Shown one piece after another: positions 26,958 to 36,039 of a stretch of 64,000 nt of DNA. A model generated the notes under the pieces. The model was not told where the DNA came from. It ran no database searches and saw only the letters and a list, made by a program, of their open reading frames with translations. How positions within the stretch are numbered: the stretch's first letter is position 1; each line of letters begins with the position of its first letter. Made by a program: the position numbers and the translations under genes. The stretch comes from Clostridium sp. DSM 17811 (GTDB lineage Bacteria; Bacillota; Clostridia; Clostridiales; Clostridiaceae), in the NCBI RefSeq assembly GCF_018861905.1, contig NZ_JAHLDU010000008.1, positions 62,001-126,000 of the forward strand, written 5' to 3'.

Positions 26958-28415
26958 TTAATATCTGTCTGCTAATATTTCCTTACTTACTGTGCGTAGT
27001 CTTCCTTTTATTGGTGTATCTTGTAGAGCTTTAAACACTAATTCACCTTTATTATTTAATATTTCTACAAAAGTAGATATATCGATTATATTGATGATTC
27101 CTATATCATCTTTAGTTATTCCTTCGATACTGCAAAGGGTACCTACGATATCCATTGCTCTCATCTTAGTCTTTTTACCTGCATTAATATGTAATTTCAT
27201 AATTTCTTTGCTGAGTTCTGCTCCTTTTGATTCTTTAAGAACAGGTCTTGTATCCATTTTATTAATAAATTCCTCTTTGGCATTATTTACGATTTCAGAT
27301 TCAGGTCTTTCCTTCAAAGGAATTTCTTTACCAATATACTGCTCTATATCATACAAAAATCTATTATCACGATTTGTTACGAAAGTAATAGCACGGCCCA
27401 TCTTACCTATACGACCAGTTCTTCCTATTCTATGGACATAACTTTCCTTGTCCTCTGGGATATCATAATTAATTACAAGTGTAATGTTATCTATATCTAT
27501 ACCACGAGCTGCAACATCTGTAGCTACAAGGTATCTAAAATAACCCTTCTTAAAATCATTCATCACTCTTAATCTATCACTTTGTTCCATTCCCCCATGT
27601 ATTTTTTTGCAAGTATACTCGAGGTCTATTAGGTCGTTATAAACTGAATCTACCTTAACTTTTGTATTGCAAAATATTATGCAACTATCTGGGTTTTCAA
27701 CAATGGTTAAATCACTTAAAAGATCTATTTTATCAAATTCATGTACGTTATATTGTTCTTGAAGTATATTATCGGATGCTTTATTTTCATCCTCTATTTC
27801 AATATATATAGGATCTTTCATATATCTGTTACATAAACTATGTATGTCTTTTGGCATTGTAGCTGACAATAACATGGTTACACGGTCTTTTGATAAGCCA
27901 CTTAATATTGATTCTATTTGATCTACGAATCCCATATTAAGCATTTCGTCTGCTTCATCTATTACAAGATATTTTATATTCGATGTGTCAAATGTACCTT
28001 TTTCTATATGATCCATAATGCGACCAGGGGTTCCAACCACTACATGTGTTTTTTGTTTAAGTTCTTTTTTTTGATCGGTGAAAGGCGACTTTCCATAAAC
28101 TGCACATACTTTAAGTCTTTTAAACCTACCTATATTAAAAATATCTTCTTTGACTTGGATAGCGAGTTCTCTTGTTGGTGTAATTACTAATGCCTGAGGT
28201 TTATTTTCCTCCCAATCAACTAACTGACAAAGGGGAATGCCATACGCTGCTGTTTTTCCACTTCCGGTTTTGGATTTTACTACTACATCCTTTTGTGCTA
28301 GCACAGCAGGTATAACCTGTTTTTGAACGTTTGTAAAATCCTTGAAATTTAACAAGCTAATTGCTTTTAATAACTCACTACTTAAATTATAATCGTTAAT
28401 GTTTTCTTTTATCAT
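26958..28415 (-). CDS. dbpA: DEAD-box RNA helicase, DbpA/YxiN type
   Basis: ATP-dependent RNA helicase, likely acting in assembly of the large ribosomal subunit. 485 residues. Motifs in order: GSGKTAAYG (I), TPTRELA (Ia), TPGR, DEAD (II), SAT (III), ARGID and HRIGRTGR (VI). The C-terminal ~75 residues match the DbpA RNA-binding domain ([15 protein letters not shown]), which in B. subtilis YxiN binds hairpin 92 of 23S rRNA. GGGAG precedes the ATG. Monocistronic. Confidence 0.93.
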   Translation of the reverse strand: MIKENINDYNLSSELLKAISLLNFKDFTNVQKQVIPAVLAQKDVVVKSKTGSGKTAAYGIPLCQLVDWEENKPQALVITPTRELAIQVKEDIFNIGRFKRLKVCAVYGKSPFTDQKKELKQKTHVVVGTPGRIMDHIEKGTFDTSNIKYLVIDEADEMLNMGFVDQIESILSGLSKDRVTMLLSATMPKDIHSLCNRYMKDPIYIEIEDENKASDNILQEQYNVHEFDKIDLLSDLTIVENPDSCIIFCNTKVKVDSVYNDLIDLEYTCKKIHGGMEQSDRLRVMNDFKKGYFRYLVATDVAARGIDIDNITLVINYDIPEDKESYVHRIGRTGRIGKMGRAITFVTNRDNRFLYDIEQYIGKEIPLKERPESEIVNNAKEEFINKMDTRPVLKESKGAELSKEIMKLHINAGKKTKMRAMDIVGTLCSIEGITKDDIGIINIIDISTFVEILNNKGELVFKALQDTPIKGRLRTVSKEILADRY

Positions 28416-28510
28416 TCAATCATCTCCCAATATATATACTAACCTTTTTATTATATCACACACATGAAATTAACATAAATAAACCTAACTCTAGAGTCAT
28501 CTAAATTAAT

Positions 28511-28553
28511 AAAAGAGAAAACACAGATTTTATTTATCTACATTTTCTCTTTT
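28511..28553 (-). terminator. Terminator downstream of the cotJ locus
   Basis: AAAAGAGAAAA pairs with TTTTCTCTTTT around a long loop; T-rich sequence follows on the minus strand. Confidence 0.5.
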
Positions 28554-28576
28554 GTTAATATGTGGTATTTGTGCTA

Positions 28577-28855
28577 TTATTTCATTGTAAATAGCCGAGG
28601 TTCTTGTAAGTAATCTTGAACGATTCTAAGAGATTCACCAAGCATTTCTAAATGAGCCAATTCCTCAGTTCCAATATCATTACATGTTGATATTGCTTGA
28701 GGAGTAATCATGGGAAATCGCTGACTTAGATATCTTAATGAGGCACCTAATTCACCATCTGGTCCTCTATATTGAGTTATAATTATTTTTGCCATTGCAG
28801 GATTTGGATTTTTAATTTTAACTGGGTATTGTAAGAACTTATCGTATGTCCACAT
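28577..28855 (-). pseudogene. cotJC: Truncated CotJC (manganese-catalase-like spore coat protein)
   Basis: 92 residues matching only the N-terminal half of CotJC: MWTYDKFLQYPVKIKNPNP, GPDGELGASLRYLSQRFPM and IGTEELAHLEMLGE. Family members are about 190 residues; the second half, with the remaining metal ligands, is absent, and no trace of it is found in the 160 bases that follow. The end (LQEPRLFTMK) is not family-like. It may still be translated but is unlikely to form the di-manganese centre. It overlaps the intended end of cotJB by a few bases. Confidence 0.78.
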
Positions 28856-28858
28856 AAA

Positions 28859-29137
28859 TTATTTATCCTCCTTTCTAAGACTAAAATTTGATTCAGTCTC
28901 CCAAGGCCATGGATTACTTGACCACCGCCATGGTTAAGGGCTGAGGGTATCGTGTTCAGATAACATTCCATAATTCATCTCATAGTGATCTTTTAATCCT
29001 TTTGTCTCCACCACATAGAAATTATATTTTGCAAGAGCCTCTTGATCCATTGGATGAGTATTAAGGTACAAAGCTAGGTCTTCTTTTATAAATTCGCCGG
29101 CAACTATTTGTTTTAAAAGCTCCATTTTACTCTCCAT
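28859..29137 (-). pseudogene. cotJB: CotJB with a premature stop
   Basis: The frame from ATG 29137 (AAGGAGA upstream) encodes 67 residues of CotJB (LALYLNTHPMDQEALAKYN) and then a TAA at 28934-28936. Past this stop the same frame goes on with PWRWSSNPWPWE, the conserved Trp/Pro C-terminal motif of CotJB, and ends at 28859. One base change therefore seems to have cut off the conserved tail. A sequencing error is possible, but its neighbours also look broken. Confidence 0.8.
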
Positions 29138-29156
29138 AAGTTCTCTCCTTGTTACT

Positions 29157-29351
29157 TTATTTTAAATTAGAAGATATTTTGTCTTCTCCATCGTATGGAC
29201 TATAAAGCTCTGGAAAAGCAGTTCCTCTTTTAAGCGCTTCTAATGGCGAGAAAATTGTGCAAAGTTTCTGGTAAGGAACGTAAGCTGCAGCTAATCTAAC
29301 ATGTTTTATTATAGTTTCTTGTGGTACACAATTATTTGATGGTGAATACAG
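29157..29351 (-). pseudogene. cotJA: CotJA relic without a usable start codon
   Basis: A frame ending at 29157 encodes a clear CotJA: CVPQETIIKHVRLAAAY, VPYQKLCTIFSPLEALKRG and TAFPELYSPYDGED. There is no ATG, GTG or TTG before the conserved part. CTG at 29349-29351 lies where the Met should be, with no ribosome binding site, and a stop is found five codons further up. It sits 19 bases before cotJB. Either it starts at CTG or the start has been lost. Confidence 0.72.
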
Positions 29352-29375
29352 TGCTAAGGTGCATTAGGATTGATG

Positions 29376-29404
29376 TTGACAATATAAAAATATAGTGCTA
29401 ACAT
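29376..29404 (+). promoter_or_regulatory. Promoter of the GntR gene
   Basis: TTGACA, 17-base spacer, TAACAT, about 47 bases before the start. It lies right where the cotJA control region would be expected on the other strand. Confidence 0.65.
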
Positions 29405-29450
29405 ACTAGCTATACAAACTAAAGTAATTTAAAATAAAGGAAAATTTATT

Positions 29451-30137
29451 ATGAAAATTGAACTATTAGAGAAAAACTCTTATGAGACTATAAAAAATTA
29501 TACTTATCGAGTGCTAAGAAGTAATATTATTGATCTTAATCTTAAACCAGGAGAAAGTATTTCTGAAAATGAAATTGCAAATAATCTTAATGTAAGTAGA
29601 ACGCCAGTTAGGGAAGCTTTTTCATTATTAGTTTCTGAGCAATTGTTAGAAATCTATCCTCAGAAGGGTACTCAAGTTTCTTATATTGATTTAAAACGTG
29701 TTGAAGATGCTCGATTTATGAGGTTAAAACTTGAACAAGCAGTTATTGAATTGGCCTGCGAGGATTTTCAAGAGAGTTATTTGTTTGATTTAGAATCTAA
29801 TATTAATCAACAGCAATTTTGTGTACTTAAAAATAACTATACCGCTGCATTTAATTTAGACAATTCATTTCATGAACTTATTTTTAAGGGATGTAAAAAG
29901 GAGCGGATTTTCAATGCCATTCATTTTATGAATGGCGATTTTGATCGTATAAGGGCACTTAATTTAATATCTAGTATGAACATGGATCTTGTTGTTGCAC
30001 AACATAAAGGCATTATTGATGCAATAAAGGCTAAAGATAGTGAGCTAGGTATAAAAATAGTTGGTGAGCACTTATCAAAAGTAAATGACGACAAAATGAT
30101 ATTGCTAAGAGAATATCCTGAGTACTTTAAAGAGTAA
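29451..30137 (+). CDS. GntR-family regulator, FadR/FCD subgroup
   Basis: 228 residues. A winged-helix domain (about 12-80; KPGESISENEIANNLNVSRT and PVREAFSLL) is followed by a helical FCD ligand domain (about 90-215) with the metal-site His in NSFHELIFKG and GEHLSK. FCD regulators respond to organic acids or sugar acids. It is alone on its strand, convergent with an aldo/keto reductase gene, and closed by a strong terminator. The target genes are not evident. Confidence 0.92.
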   Translation: MKIELLEKNSYETIKNYTYRVLRSNIIDLNLKPGESISENEIANNLNVSRTPVREAFSLLVSEQLLEIYPQKGTQVSYIDLKRVEDARFMRLKLEQAVIELACEDFQESYLFDLESNINQQQFCVLKNNYTAAFNLDNSFHELIFKGCKKERIFNAIHFMNGDFDRIRALNLISSMNMDLVVAQHKGIIDAIKAKDSELGIKIVGEHLSKVNDDKMILLREYPEYFKE

Positions 30138-30142
30138 TAGAT

Positions 30143-30192
30143 AAAAAACAGCCTCCTGTCCATTTTATAAAATGGACGGGAGGCTGTTTTTT
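30143..30192. terminator. Strong bidirectional terminator
   Basis: ACAGCCTCCTGTCCATTTT pairs with AATGGACGGGAGGCTGT, flanked by A6 and T6, between the convergent GntR and aldo/keto reductase genes. Confidence 0.92.
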
Positions 30193-30209
30193 ATTTATAG
30201 TTTTTTAAA

Positions 30210-31235
30210 CTAAACATTTTTATTCTTAGCATAAAATTCAGAGTAGTTTTTAAGTTCTCTTTTTAAAAGATTTGGAGTATCAAGCTTATAAGGACAGTGG
30301 TTTTTACAGTGTCCACAGTTTATGCAATTATTTATAAGTTCCATCTTTTCTTTAAAGCTATCCTCTAAAAATCCTTGATATGGAGCTCTTTTAAGAAGAA
30401 GTGATATTCGAGCAGAAGTAGGAATTTCAATTCCGGCAGGACATGGAAGGCAATAACCACAACCACGACAGAAATCGCCTGAAAGCTCACTACGATCCTT
30501 ATTAATAATTGACCACATGATATCATCTAATAATGGTGGATTTTTCTCAAGGGTTATAAATTCATCTAACTCAGTTTCTCTTTGTATTCCCCATATTGGT
30601 ACAACATTATCAAATTGACGTAGAAAAGCAAAGGCTGAGGATGCATCAGTTATTAGACCTCCTGAGAGAGCCTTCATTGCAATTAGCCCGATATTTCTTT
30701 TTTTACATTCTTTTATTAACAACAAATCATCGTCTGAAGATAAAGAACATAAAGGAAATTGTATAGTGTCATATAGTCCTGAAGCTGCTGCATCCATTGC
30801 GTTTTTCAATTTATGATTTGTAATTCCTATAAAACGAATAAGGCCCCTTTTCTTAGCCTCCAAAAGTCCTGCATAGAGACCTTCTGGGTCTTTCGGATCA
30901 GGAAGTACATCAGGGTTATGTAATTGATATATATCTATATAATCTGTTTTTAAATTTTTTAGACTTGTCTGCAAATGTTCAAGTAAAGTTTTTCTATCTT
31001 TAGCGTGGGTTTTAGTTGCAATTATAATATTTTCTCTAACATCTGCTAGGGAATAACCTATTTTTTCTTCACTATCAGAATATGCTCTTGCTGTATCAAA
31101 GAAGTTTATTCCATTATCATATGCTTTTCGTAGAATATTCTTTGCTTCATCAAAAGACACCCGCTGAACTGGTAATGCTCCAAAGCTACTTCTAGTAACC
31201 ATTAAATTTGTTCTTCCGAGTTTTATTTTATCCAT
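30210..31235 (-). CDS. Aldo/keto reductase with C-terminal 4Fe-4S domain
   Basis: 341 residues. The AKR barrel includes the catalytic Asp/Tyr/Lys/His set (FFDTARAYSDSE, IIATKTHAKDR, YQLHNPDVL). The C-terminal part carries two 4Fe-4S cysteine sets (CRGCGYCLPCPAG and CINCGHCKNHCP), typical of the ferredoxin-linked AKR group in anaerobes. It probably passes electrons between an NAD(P)H-linked site and ferredoxin-type carriers; the substrate is unknown. GGAGGTG precedes the ATG. Confidence 0.9.
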   Translation of the reverse strand: MDKIKLGRTNLMVTRSSFGALPVQRVSFDEAKNILRKAYDNGINFFDTARAYSDSEEKIGYSLADVRENIIIATKTHAKDRKTLLEHLQTSLKNLKTDYIDIYQLHNPDVLPDPKDPEGLYAGLLEAKKRGLIRFIGITNHKLKNAMDAAASGLYDTIQFPLCSLSSDDDLLLIKECKKRNIGLIAMKALSGGLITDASSAFAFLRQFDNVVPIWGIQRETELDEFITLEKNPPLLDDIMWSIINKDRSELSGDFCRGCGYCLPCPAGIEIPTSARISLLLKRAPYQGFLEDSFKEKMELINNCINCGHCKNHCPYKLDTPNLLKRELKNYSEFYAKNKNV

Positions 31236-31404
31236 TTATACACCTCCATAAATTTGTATATAAAAACTTTTATATATAAGGATTCAATATTATTCTATTA
31301 AATCCTTTTTAAATTAATATAAAGTGTTTTTTATAAATGTAATCTAAAAAAGTCACACGCTAGTGATATAATACCACAGCATATGACTTTTGCAAAAAGC
31401 AAAA

Positions 31405-31436
31405 AGACCAGTAAATAGTTTCCTATTTACTGGTCT
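31405..31436 (-). terminator. Terminator of the cold shock gene
   Basis: Perfect 14-bp stem AGACCAGTAAATAG/CTATTTACTGGTCT with loop TTTC; T-rich sequence follows on the minus strand. Confidence 0.92.
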
Positions 31437-31446
31437 AATATTACTA

Positions 31447-31644
31447 CTAAAGAACAGTAATATTTTCTGCTTGTGGGCCTTTAGGTCCTTTAACTATGTC
31501 AAAAGAAACTTTTTGACCTTCATCAAGTGATTTGTAACCATCTGAATTTATTTGAGAGAAATGTGCGAAAACATCTACTCCGTCTTCTCCTGTAATAAAA
31601 CCAAATCCTTTTTCACCATTAAACCATTTAACTGTACCATTCAT
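31447..31644 (-). CDS. cspA: Cold shock protein, CspA family
   Basis: 65-residue RNA chaperone with the two RNP motifs KGFGFIT and VFAHFSQI and the OB-fold start [12 protein letters not shown]. It binds single-stranded RNA to prevent secondary structure. GGAGGTATAC precedes the ATG. The 278-base gap upstream (31645-31922) is AT-rich and could hold the long leader usual for csp genes; no clear promoter was assigned. Confidence 0.96.
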   Translation of the reverse strand: MNGTVKWFNGEKGFGFITGEDGVDVFAHFSQINSDGYKSLDEGQKVSFDIVKGPKGPQAENITVL

Positions 31645-31922
31645 ATAATGTATACCTCCGAAATTTTATTTCTTAAACTACTTGAAATAACAAACCAATA
31701 AAATTTTGATAACAAAATACTATATTTTAAAAATTATATTTGAAATATATCTGCGCTTCATTATTCACTATTCATTTAAGTACTCCTTAATACTACCACA
31801 GGTTATTACAAAAAGCAAGTTATATTGCATATTAATCTAAGCAAGTGCTTAAAGCTTATGAATTAAGCGTTAAGATTTGTACAAATAGAAGTCTGTGAAT
31901 TTAATCCATTTTAAAAAAATAA

Positions 31923-32918
31923 CTATTTGTTTGCTAATATTTGTTCTATACGTTCTAGTTCACCTGCACTAAAGTCTAAATTATTTAGTGCACCTACGTT
32001 ATCTTCGATTTGACTTACCTTACTTGCACCTATTAGTGCAGAGGTAACATGTCCACCCCTTAATACCCAAGCTAAGGCTAGTTGAGGTAAAGTTTGCGAA
32101 CGTTCCATTGCCAAAACATTTAATTTAGAAACTTTTTCTAATTGTTCTTTTGTAATATCTTCAGAATGTAAGAAAGCTGAGTTGCCAGCAGCTCTTGAAT
32201 CTTTAGGAATTCCTTTTAAATATTTTGTAGTCAGTAAACCTTGGTGTAGAGGTTTAAAGGCTATAGAGCCGATACCTTCCTGCTCTAGAACATCTTGAAG
32301 ACCATCCTCTATCCATCTGTTAAACATTGAATAAGAGGGCTGGTGAATTAAACAAGGGGTGCCTAAATTTTTTAGTATAGCAGAAGCCATTTTGGTTTCA
32401 GCTGGTTTATAGTTGGATAAGCCTACATAAAGAGCTTTACCTTGTTTTACTATTAAATCTAAAGCAGACATAGTTTCTTCTAAAGGGGTATTAGGATCAG
32501 GTCTATGATGATAAAAGATATCCACATAATCGAGTCCAGTTCGTTTTAGACTTTGGTCAAGACTTGAGACTAAATATTTTTTTGAACCCCAATCACCATA
32601 AGGACCGGGCCACATGGTATAACCTGCCTTCGTAGAGATAACAAGTTCATCTCTATAACCTGAAAGATCTTGTTTTAAGATTTTGCCGAAGGTCTCCTCT
32701 GCAGAGCCAGGAGGAGGACCATAGTTATTTGCAAGGTCGAAATGTGTAATTCCAAGGTCAAAAGCCTTATGAATTAGAGCTCTTGAGTTTTCAAAGGAAT
32801 CTGAATAACCAAAATTATGCCATAAACCAAGAGATATTGCAGAGAGTTTTAAACCGCTATTACCGCATTTATTATATTTCATTGTTAAGTATTTTTTGCT
32901 ATTAGATACATATGACAT
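31923..32918 (-). CDS. Aldo/keto reductase, YghZ/GprA type
   Basis: 331 residues of the AKR14-like group (E. coli YghZ, L-glyceraldehyde 3-phosphate reductase). Visible: HFDLANNYGPPPGSAEETFG, ISTKAGYTMWPGPYGDWGSKKY, FYHHRPDPNTPLEET and the C-terminal NADP-binding region ALIGASKVSQIEDN. It probably reduces reactive aldehydes, methylglyoxal included, with NADPH. AAGGTGA precedes the ATG. Monocistronic. Confidence 0.92.
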   Translation of the reverse strand: MSYVSNSKKYLTMKYNKCGNSGLKLSAISLGLWHNFGYSDSFENSRALIHKAFDLGITHFDLANNYGPPPGSAEETFGKILKQDLSGYRDELVISTKAGYTMWPGPYGDWGSKKYLVSSLDQSLKRTGLDYVDIFYHHRPDPNTPLEETMSALDLIVKQGKALYVGLSNYKPAETKMASAILKNLGTPCLIHQPSYSMFNRWIEDGLQDVLEQEGIGSIAFKPLHQGLLTTKYLKGIPKDSRAAGNSAFLHSEDITKEQLEKVSKLNVLAMERSQTLPQLALAWVLRGGHVTSALIGASKVSQIEDNVGALNNLDFSAGELERIEQILANK

Positions 32919-33090
32919 TTTATCACCTTCTTATATTAATATTATCATATATGATAGATATGTAAACCATTTAACTCAAATTAAGTATGTTGTCATGTTC
33001 TTATAAAATTAATACTATAACGTATATTATATATAAAGTTTACAAAAATTAGAAAGTAAATTATATTAGCATACCATCTTTATATTATTA

Positions 33091-33099
33091 TGGTATAAT
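33091..33099 (+). promoter_or_regulatory. Extended -10 promoter before the LysM-SleB gene
   Basis: TGGTATAAT matches an extended -10 element, 117 bases before the start. No good -35 is seen at the usual spacing. Confidence 0.45.
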
Positions 33100-33215
33100 A
33101 TGACGATATTTAGAATAAAACAGCGAAATTTAATTTTGCAGTAAAATTATATAAATTTATATGCCTATACCATAATTAGCAAATTAAACTGGAAGGCATT
33201 AGGAGGACACTTAAA

Positions 33216-33914
33216 ATGAATAAATTTAAAAGTATTAGATCTATTTTCTTAGCATCAGCATTAACAATTGGTTTTGCAACAATTACATCACAAAATGTAC
33301 TTGCAACTTCACTAACAACTAAAACATATATTGTGAAAAGTGGGGATTGTTTATCTGTGATAGCGAAAAAATGTGGACAATCATTAAATGATTTAAGGAA
33401 AACTAATAATAAATGGAATGATACTATTTTCCCAGGACAAATTATTAAGGTTCCAGTAACAACTAGTTCTACTACATCGCAAGTTAAATTAAAGGCTCAA
33501 GATAAAACGGTAGCTAAGGCAGACCGTATAGCAATAAAATATACAGAAAGTGATTTGAACTTATTATCCAGACTAATAACTGCAGAGGCACAAGGAGAAT
33601 CTTATAGTGCTCAAGTTGCTGTAGGGGCAGTAGTTGTAAATAGAGTTAAGAGTGGATATTTTCCAAATTCAATCAGTGCTGTTATAAATGAACGCACAAA
33701 AGGAGGTTATCAATTTACACCAGTATTAAATGGTAATATCAATAGACCGGCACAGGCAAGCGCGCTTAAGGCTGCGAGTGAAGCTCTTAGCGGGGCCGAT
33801 CCAACAAATAATGCATTGTTTTTTTATGATGGCAGTGTTCCTAAAGGACTAACTGAACCACAACCAATATCTAAAGTAATAGGTAATTTGACATTTGTTT
33901 ACTTATTAAAATAA
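33216..33914 (+). CDS. LysM-domain cell-wall hydrolase, SleB/CwlJ family
   Basis: 232 residues. A signal peptide (about 1-30, ending near NVLATS) is followed by one LysM domain (about 36-80, YIVKSGDCLSVIAKKCGQSL), a basic linker, and a hydrolase_2 domain (about 112-232) with LITAEAQGESYSAQVAVGAV. This is the SleB/CwlJ spore cortex-lytic family: such enzymes cut muramic-lactam-containing cortex peptidoglycan in germination, though many clostridia have several paralogues acting on the cell wall. AGGAGG precedes the ATG. Confidence 0.9.
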   Translation: MNKFKSIRSIFLASALTIGFATITSQNVLATSLTTKTYIVKSGDCLSVIAKKCGQSLNDLRKTNNKWNDTIFPGQIIKVPVTTSSTTSQVKLKAQDKTVAKADRIAIKYTESDLNLLSRLITAEAQGESYSAQVAVGAVVVNRVKSGYFPNSISAVINERTKGGYQFTPVLNGNINRPAQASALKAASEALSGADPTNNALFFYDGSVPKGLTEPQPISKVIGNLTFVYLLK

Positions 33915-33932
33915 TGTTTATATCAAAAAATT

Positions 33933-33973
33933 AAAATTAAGGGCTAGAACATAATTGTTCAGCCCTTAATTTT
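33933..33973. terminator. Bidirectional terminator
   Basis: ATTAAGGGCT pairs with AGCCCTTAAT, with an inner AACA/TGTT pairing and A- and T-runs on either side, between the convergent hydrolase and yidC genes. Confidence 0.88.
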
Positions 33974-34617
33974 TAGTTCCTAATTTTTGAATTTCTTATA
34001 TATAGTCTAAAAATAAGCTCTTCTAGAAAGTTGAACACACTTGTGGTGATTAGGTATATTCCAACTGCGATTGGAGCTGCTTTAGCAACAAACAAACCAG
34101 CTACTGCCATTATTATTATATTACTCTTGCTAAGTGTTGCCTGACCTTCAATTTTAAGTAAGGTTACATATGAAAGCAGACTTGGTGTTAGCGATATAAG
34201 CACATATATTAGTGGAACTATAAAATAACTGTCTGAGACCTTAATACTAGATACCCATGGTATAAGAAATGTACTAGCGCTCACGGGAAGCTTATTAAAT
34301 ACACTCCACAGGGTCATTATTATAGGCAGTTGTAACAACGTCACTAAGCAACCCAGCATACTTTTTGCACTCTCTGCAGATTGTTTTTTAACTTCGACGT
34401 CAAGTCTGTATTTGTTATCCTTGTATTTTTCCTTTATTTCTTGCATTTTTATACCAAATTTTTGCTGCTGGTGCATGGATTTTTTTTGTTTGAAAGACAT
34501 TGGAGAAAGTACTAATCTTACACTTATGGTAAGAAAAACTATTGCCAGGCCCCAATCCCCAGTAAAATTAAAAATTGAATCTAATAAACTACTTAAAAAA
34601 TTAAAAATGATGTTCAT
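33973..34617 (-). CDS. yidC: YidC/Oxa1-family membrane protein insertase (second-copy type)
   Basis: 214 residues with five membrane segments and the family's first cytoplasmic loop (SPMSFKQKKSMHQQQKFG) after the first segment, whose Arg in SVRLVLSP matches the essential groove Arg. It lacks a lipobox signal peptide. The usual clostridial yidC lies by rpmH-rnpA; this copy is in an operon with a PadR regulator and two membrane proteins, so it is probably a specialised insertase. It is the last gene of the unit. Confidence 0.88.
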   Translation of the reverse strand: MNIIFNFLSSLLDSIFNFTGDWGLAIVFLTISVRLVLSPMSFKQKKSMHQQQKFGIKMQEIKEKYKDNKYRLDVEVKKQSAESAKSMLGCLVTLLQLPIIMTLWSVFNKLPVSASTFLIPWVSSIKVSDSYFIVPLIYVLISLTPSLLSYVTLLKIEGQATLSKSNIIIMAVAGLFVAKAAPIAVGIYLITTSVFNFLEELIFRLYIRNSKIRN

Positions 34618-34643
34618 ATTTATCCTCCCTCGAATAATTTTGG

Positions 34644-34889
34644 CTAAAACATCATTTCAATTTTTAATCGTTCTACATATATCCATATAACATATTTTTC
34701 ATAAATAATATAATCTTCCGGAAGTACTTTTTTTATAAATCCAAGCCACTGAATTAAAACACTTCTTGTTATATTTTCTTTGGTTTTATTTTTGAAATTT
34801 TTATAGGTATATAAAGTATATGATAGTATGCCAGTAAAACATATCACTAAAAACATTAATTGCATTAAATTTATTAAGTCATAATTCAA
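34644..34889 (-). CDS. Small membrane protein of unknown function
   Basis: 81 residues with one clear membrane segment near the N-terminus (LMQLMFLVICFTGILSYTLY) and a basic cytoplasmic tail. A TTG at 34889 is chosen because GAGGAGG lies 8 bases upstream; the longer frame to 34931 has no such site. It lies between the DUF1048/DUF1129-like membrane gene and yidC. It may be a substrate or helper of that YidC, but no family was recognised. Confidence 0.65.
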   Translation of the reverse strand: MNYDLINLMQLMFLVICFTGILSYTLYTYKNFKNKTKENITRSVLIQWLGFIKKVLPEDYIIYEKYVIWIYVERLKIEMMF

Positions 34890-34972
34890 CGTGCATACCT
34901 CCTCATATACTAGTTTTGGATAATATAACATATATTAGTAACATTGTTGAATTTTAAAAATTTAGACAGATA

Positions 34973-35677
34973 TCATCGACGTTTATTATACATTCTTTTA
35001 TAAATTTCAATAAATCCAATTATTAAAAGTATTAGTAGTATATATGGAGTAGCTGAATGTAGAGTTATTGTATAACTAAAAACTTTAGTAGATAGAGTCT
35101 CTCCAAGAATAAATCTTATTAATAAAATAGCAAATATCACAAAAATAAAACCATTAAAGCCAGGTTCAGTAATTCCACTATTTATTGCGTAATATTTTTT
35201 ATTCCAAAAATTTAATGATGGACTTTCTTGACTACTTTTTCGTGTTGCCGGAATTAAAATAAATGAAATAGCACTTATTGTTATAAGCATATCTACAGTT
35301 ATGCCTAGGGTAAATGAAGAATTTTTTAATCCAATCACTATCCACAAAAAAACTGAACTTGTTATCGAGTAAAATAGACCTTTTTGTATATAATCTAATA
35401 ATCTGTAGTTTTTGCTTTTGTCACTACTATATTCTTCAATAATTGATTTACAAAATTCATGATAGTCATTCCCAATAATTAATTCCATTGGCTTTTTTTC
35501 TATTTGTGCTTGTAACATCATATCTACGACCTGTTGAAGAATTTCTTCCTTTTCAGTTCCGCCCAATTCGCTCTTCTGTATATATGAAGTTATGCTTCTA
35601 TATAAATATAAGTTACTCCCATTTAAATTTTTTTGCTCTTTAAATCTAAGCTTTTTAAGTCTCCATTCGAGCATCAT
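34973..35677 (-). CDS. PadR-linked membrane protein, DUF1048/DUF1129-like
   Basis: 234 residues. A helical cytoplasmic N-terminal half (about 1-95, with KKPMELIIGNDYHEFCKSII, like the segment that follows PadR in many Firmicutes) precedes four membrane segments (about 105-125, 130-148, 180-200 and 210-230). It starts 3 bases after the padR stop with GGAGGG inside the padR end, so translation is coupled. PadR-linked membrane proteins of this kind often answer to envelope stress or antimicrobial compounds; that is inference from context. Confidence 0.7.
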   Translation of the reverse strand: MMLEWRLKKLRFKEQKNLNGSNLYLYRSITSYIQKSELGGTEKEEILQQVVDMMLQAQIEKKPMELIIGNDYHEFCKSIIEEYSSDKSKNYRLLDYIQKGLFYSITSSVFLWIVIGLKNSSFTLGITVDMLITISAISFILIPATRKSSQESPSLNFWNKKYYAINSGITEPGFNGFIFVIFAILLIRFILGETLSTKVFSYTITLHSATPYILLILLIIGFIEIYKRMYNKRR

Positions 35678-35680
35678 TAA

Positions 35681-36001
35681 CTATCCCTCCAATACATTAT
35701 CAATGTTATTCTTAATTTTATCCCAAGATGATATGAAATCTTCTAATTCCGTAGTTCCTTCTTTAGTTAGATAATAATATTTTCTCATTGGTCCGAAAGG
35801 GGACTTAATCATATTAGAGTAAAGTAGCTTTTTCTTTTCCAGTCTTATAAGAATGGGATAGACGCTACCTTCAGAAACTTCTTGAAATCCATACACTGTT
35901 AGTTTTTCGCATATTTCATAACCATAAGTTTCATGGGTACTTACAATTTTTAAAATACATCCTTCGAGTAAACCTTTCAATATTTGCGTTGAATTAGCCA
36001 A
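35681..36001 (-). CDS. PadR-family transcriptional regulator
   Basis: 106-residue winged-helix repressor of the short PadR type (subfamily 2): LKGLLEGCILKIVSTHETYGYEI, SEGSVYPILIRLEKKKLL and RKYYYLTKEGTTELEDF. It begins at a TTG with AGGTGAT upstream. It is the first gene of an operon with a membrane protein, a small protein and a YidC paralogue, and probably represses it through the promoter just upstream. Confidence 0.93.
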   Translation of the reverse strand: MANSTQILKGLLEGCILKIVSTHETYGYEICEKLTVYGFQEVSEGSVYPILIRLEKKKLLYSNMIKSPFGPMRKYYYLTKEGTTELEDFISSWDKIKNNIDNVLEG

Positions 36002-36039
36002 ATAATCACCTACTTTGTATTACTTAATAGCATAGAAAA

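Noticed and set aside
34889-34931. Upstream ATG of the small membrane protein in the PadR operon
   Set aside because: No ribosome binding site precedes it, while GAGGAGG lies 8 bases before the TTG at 34889.
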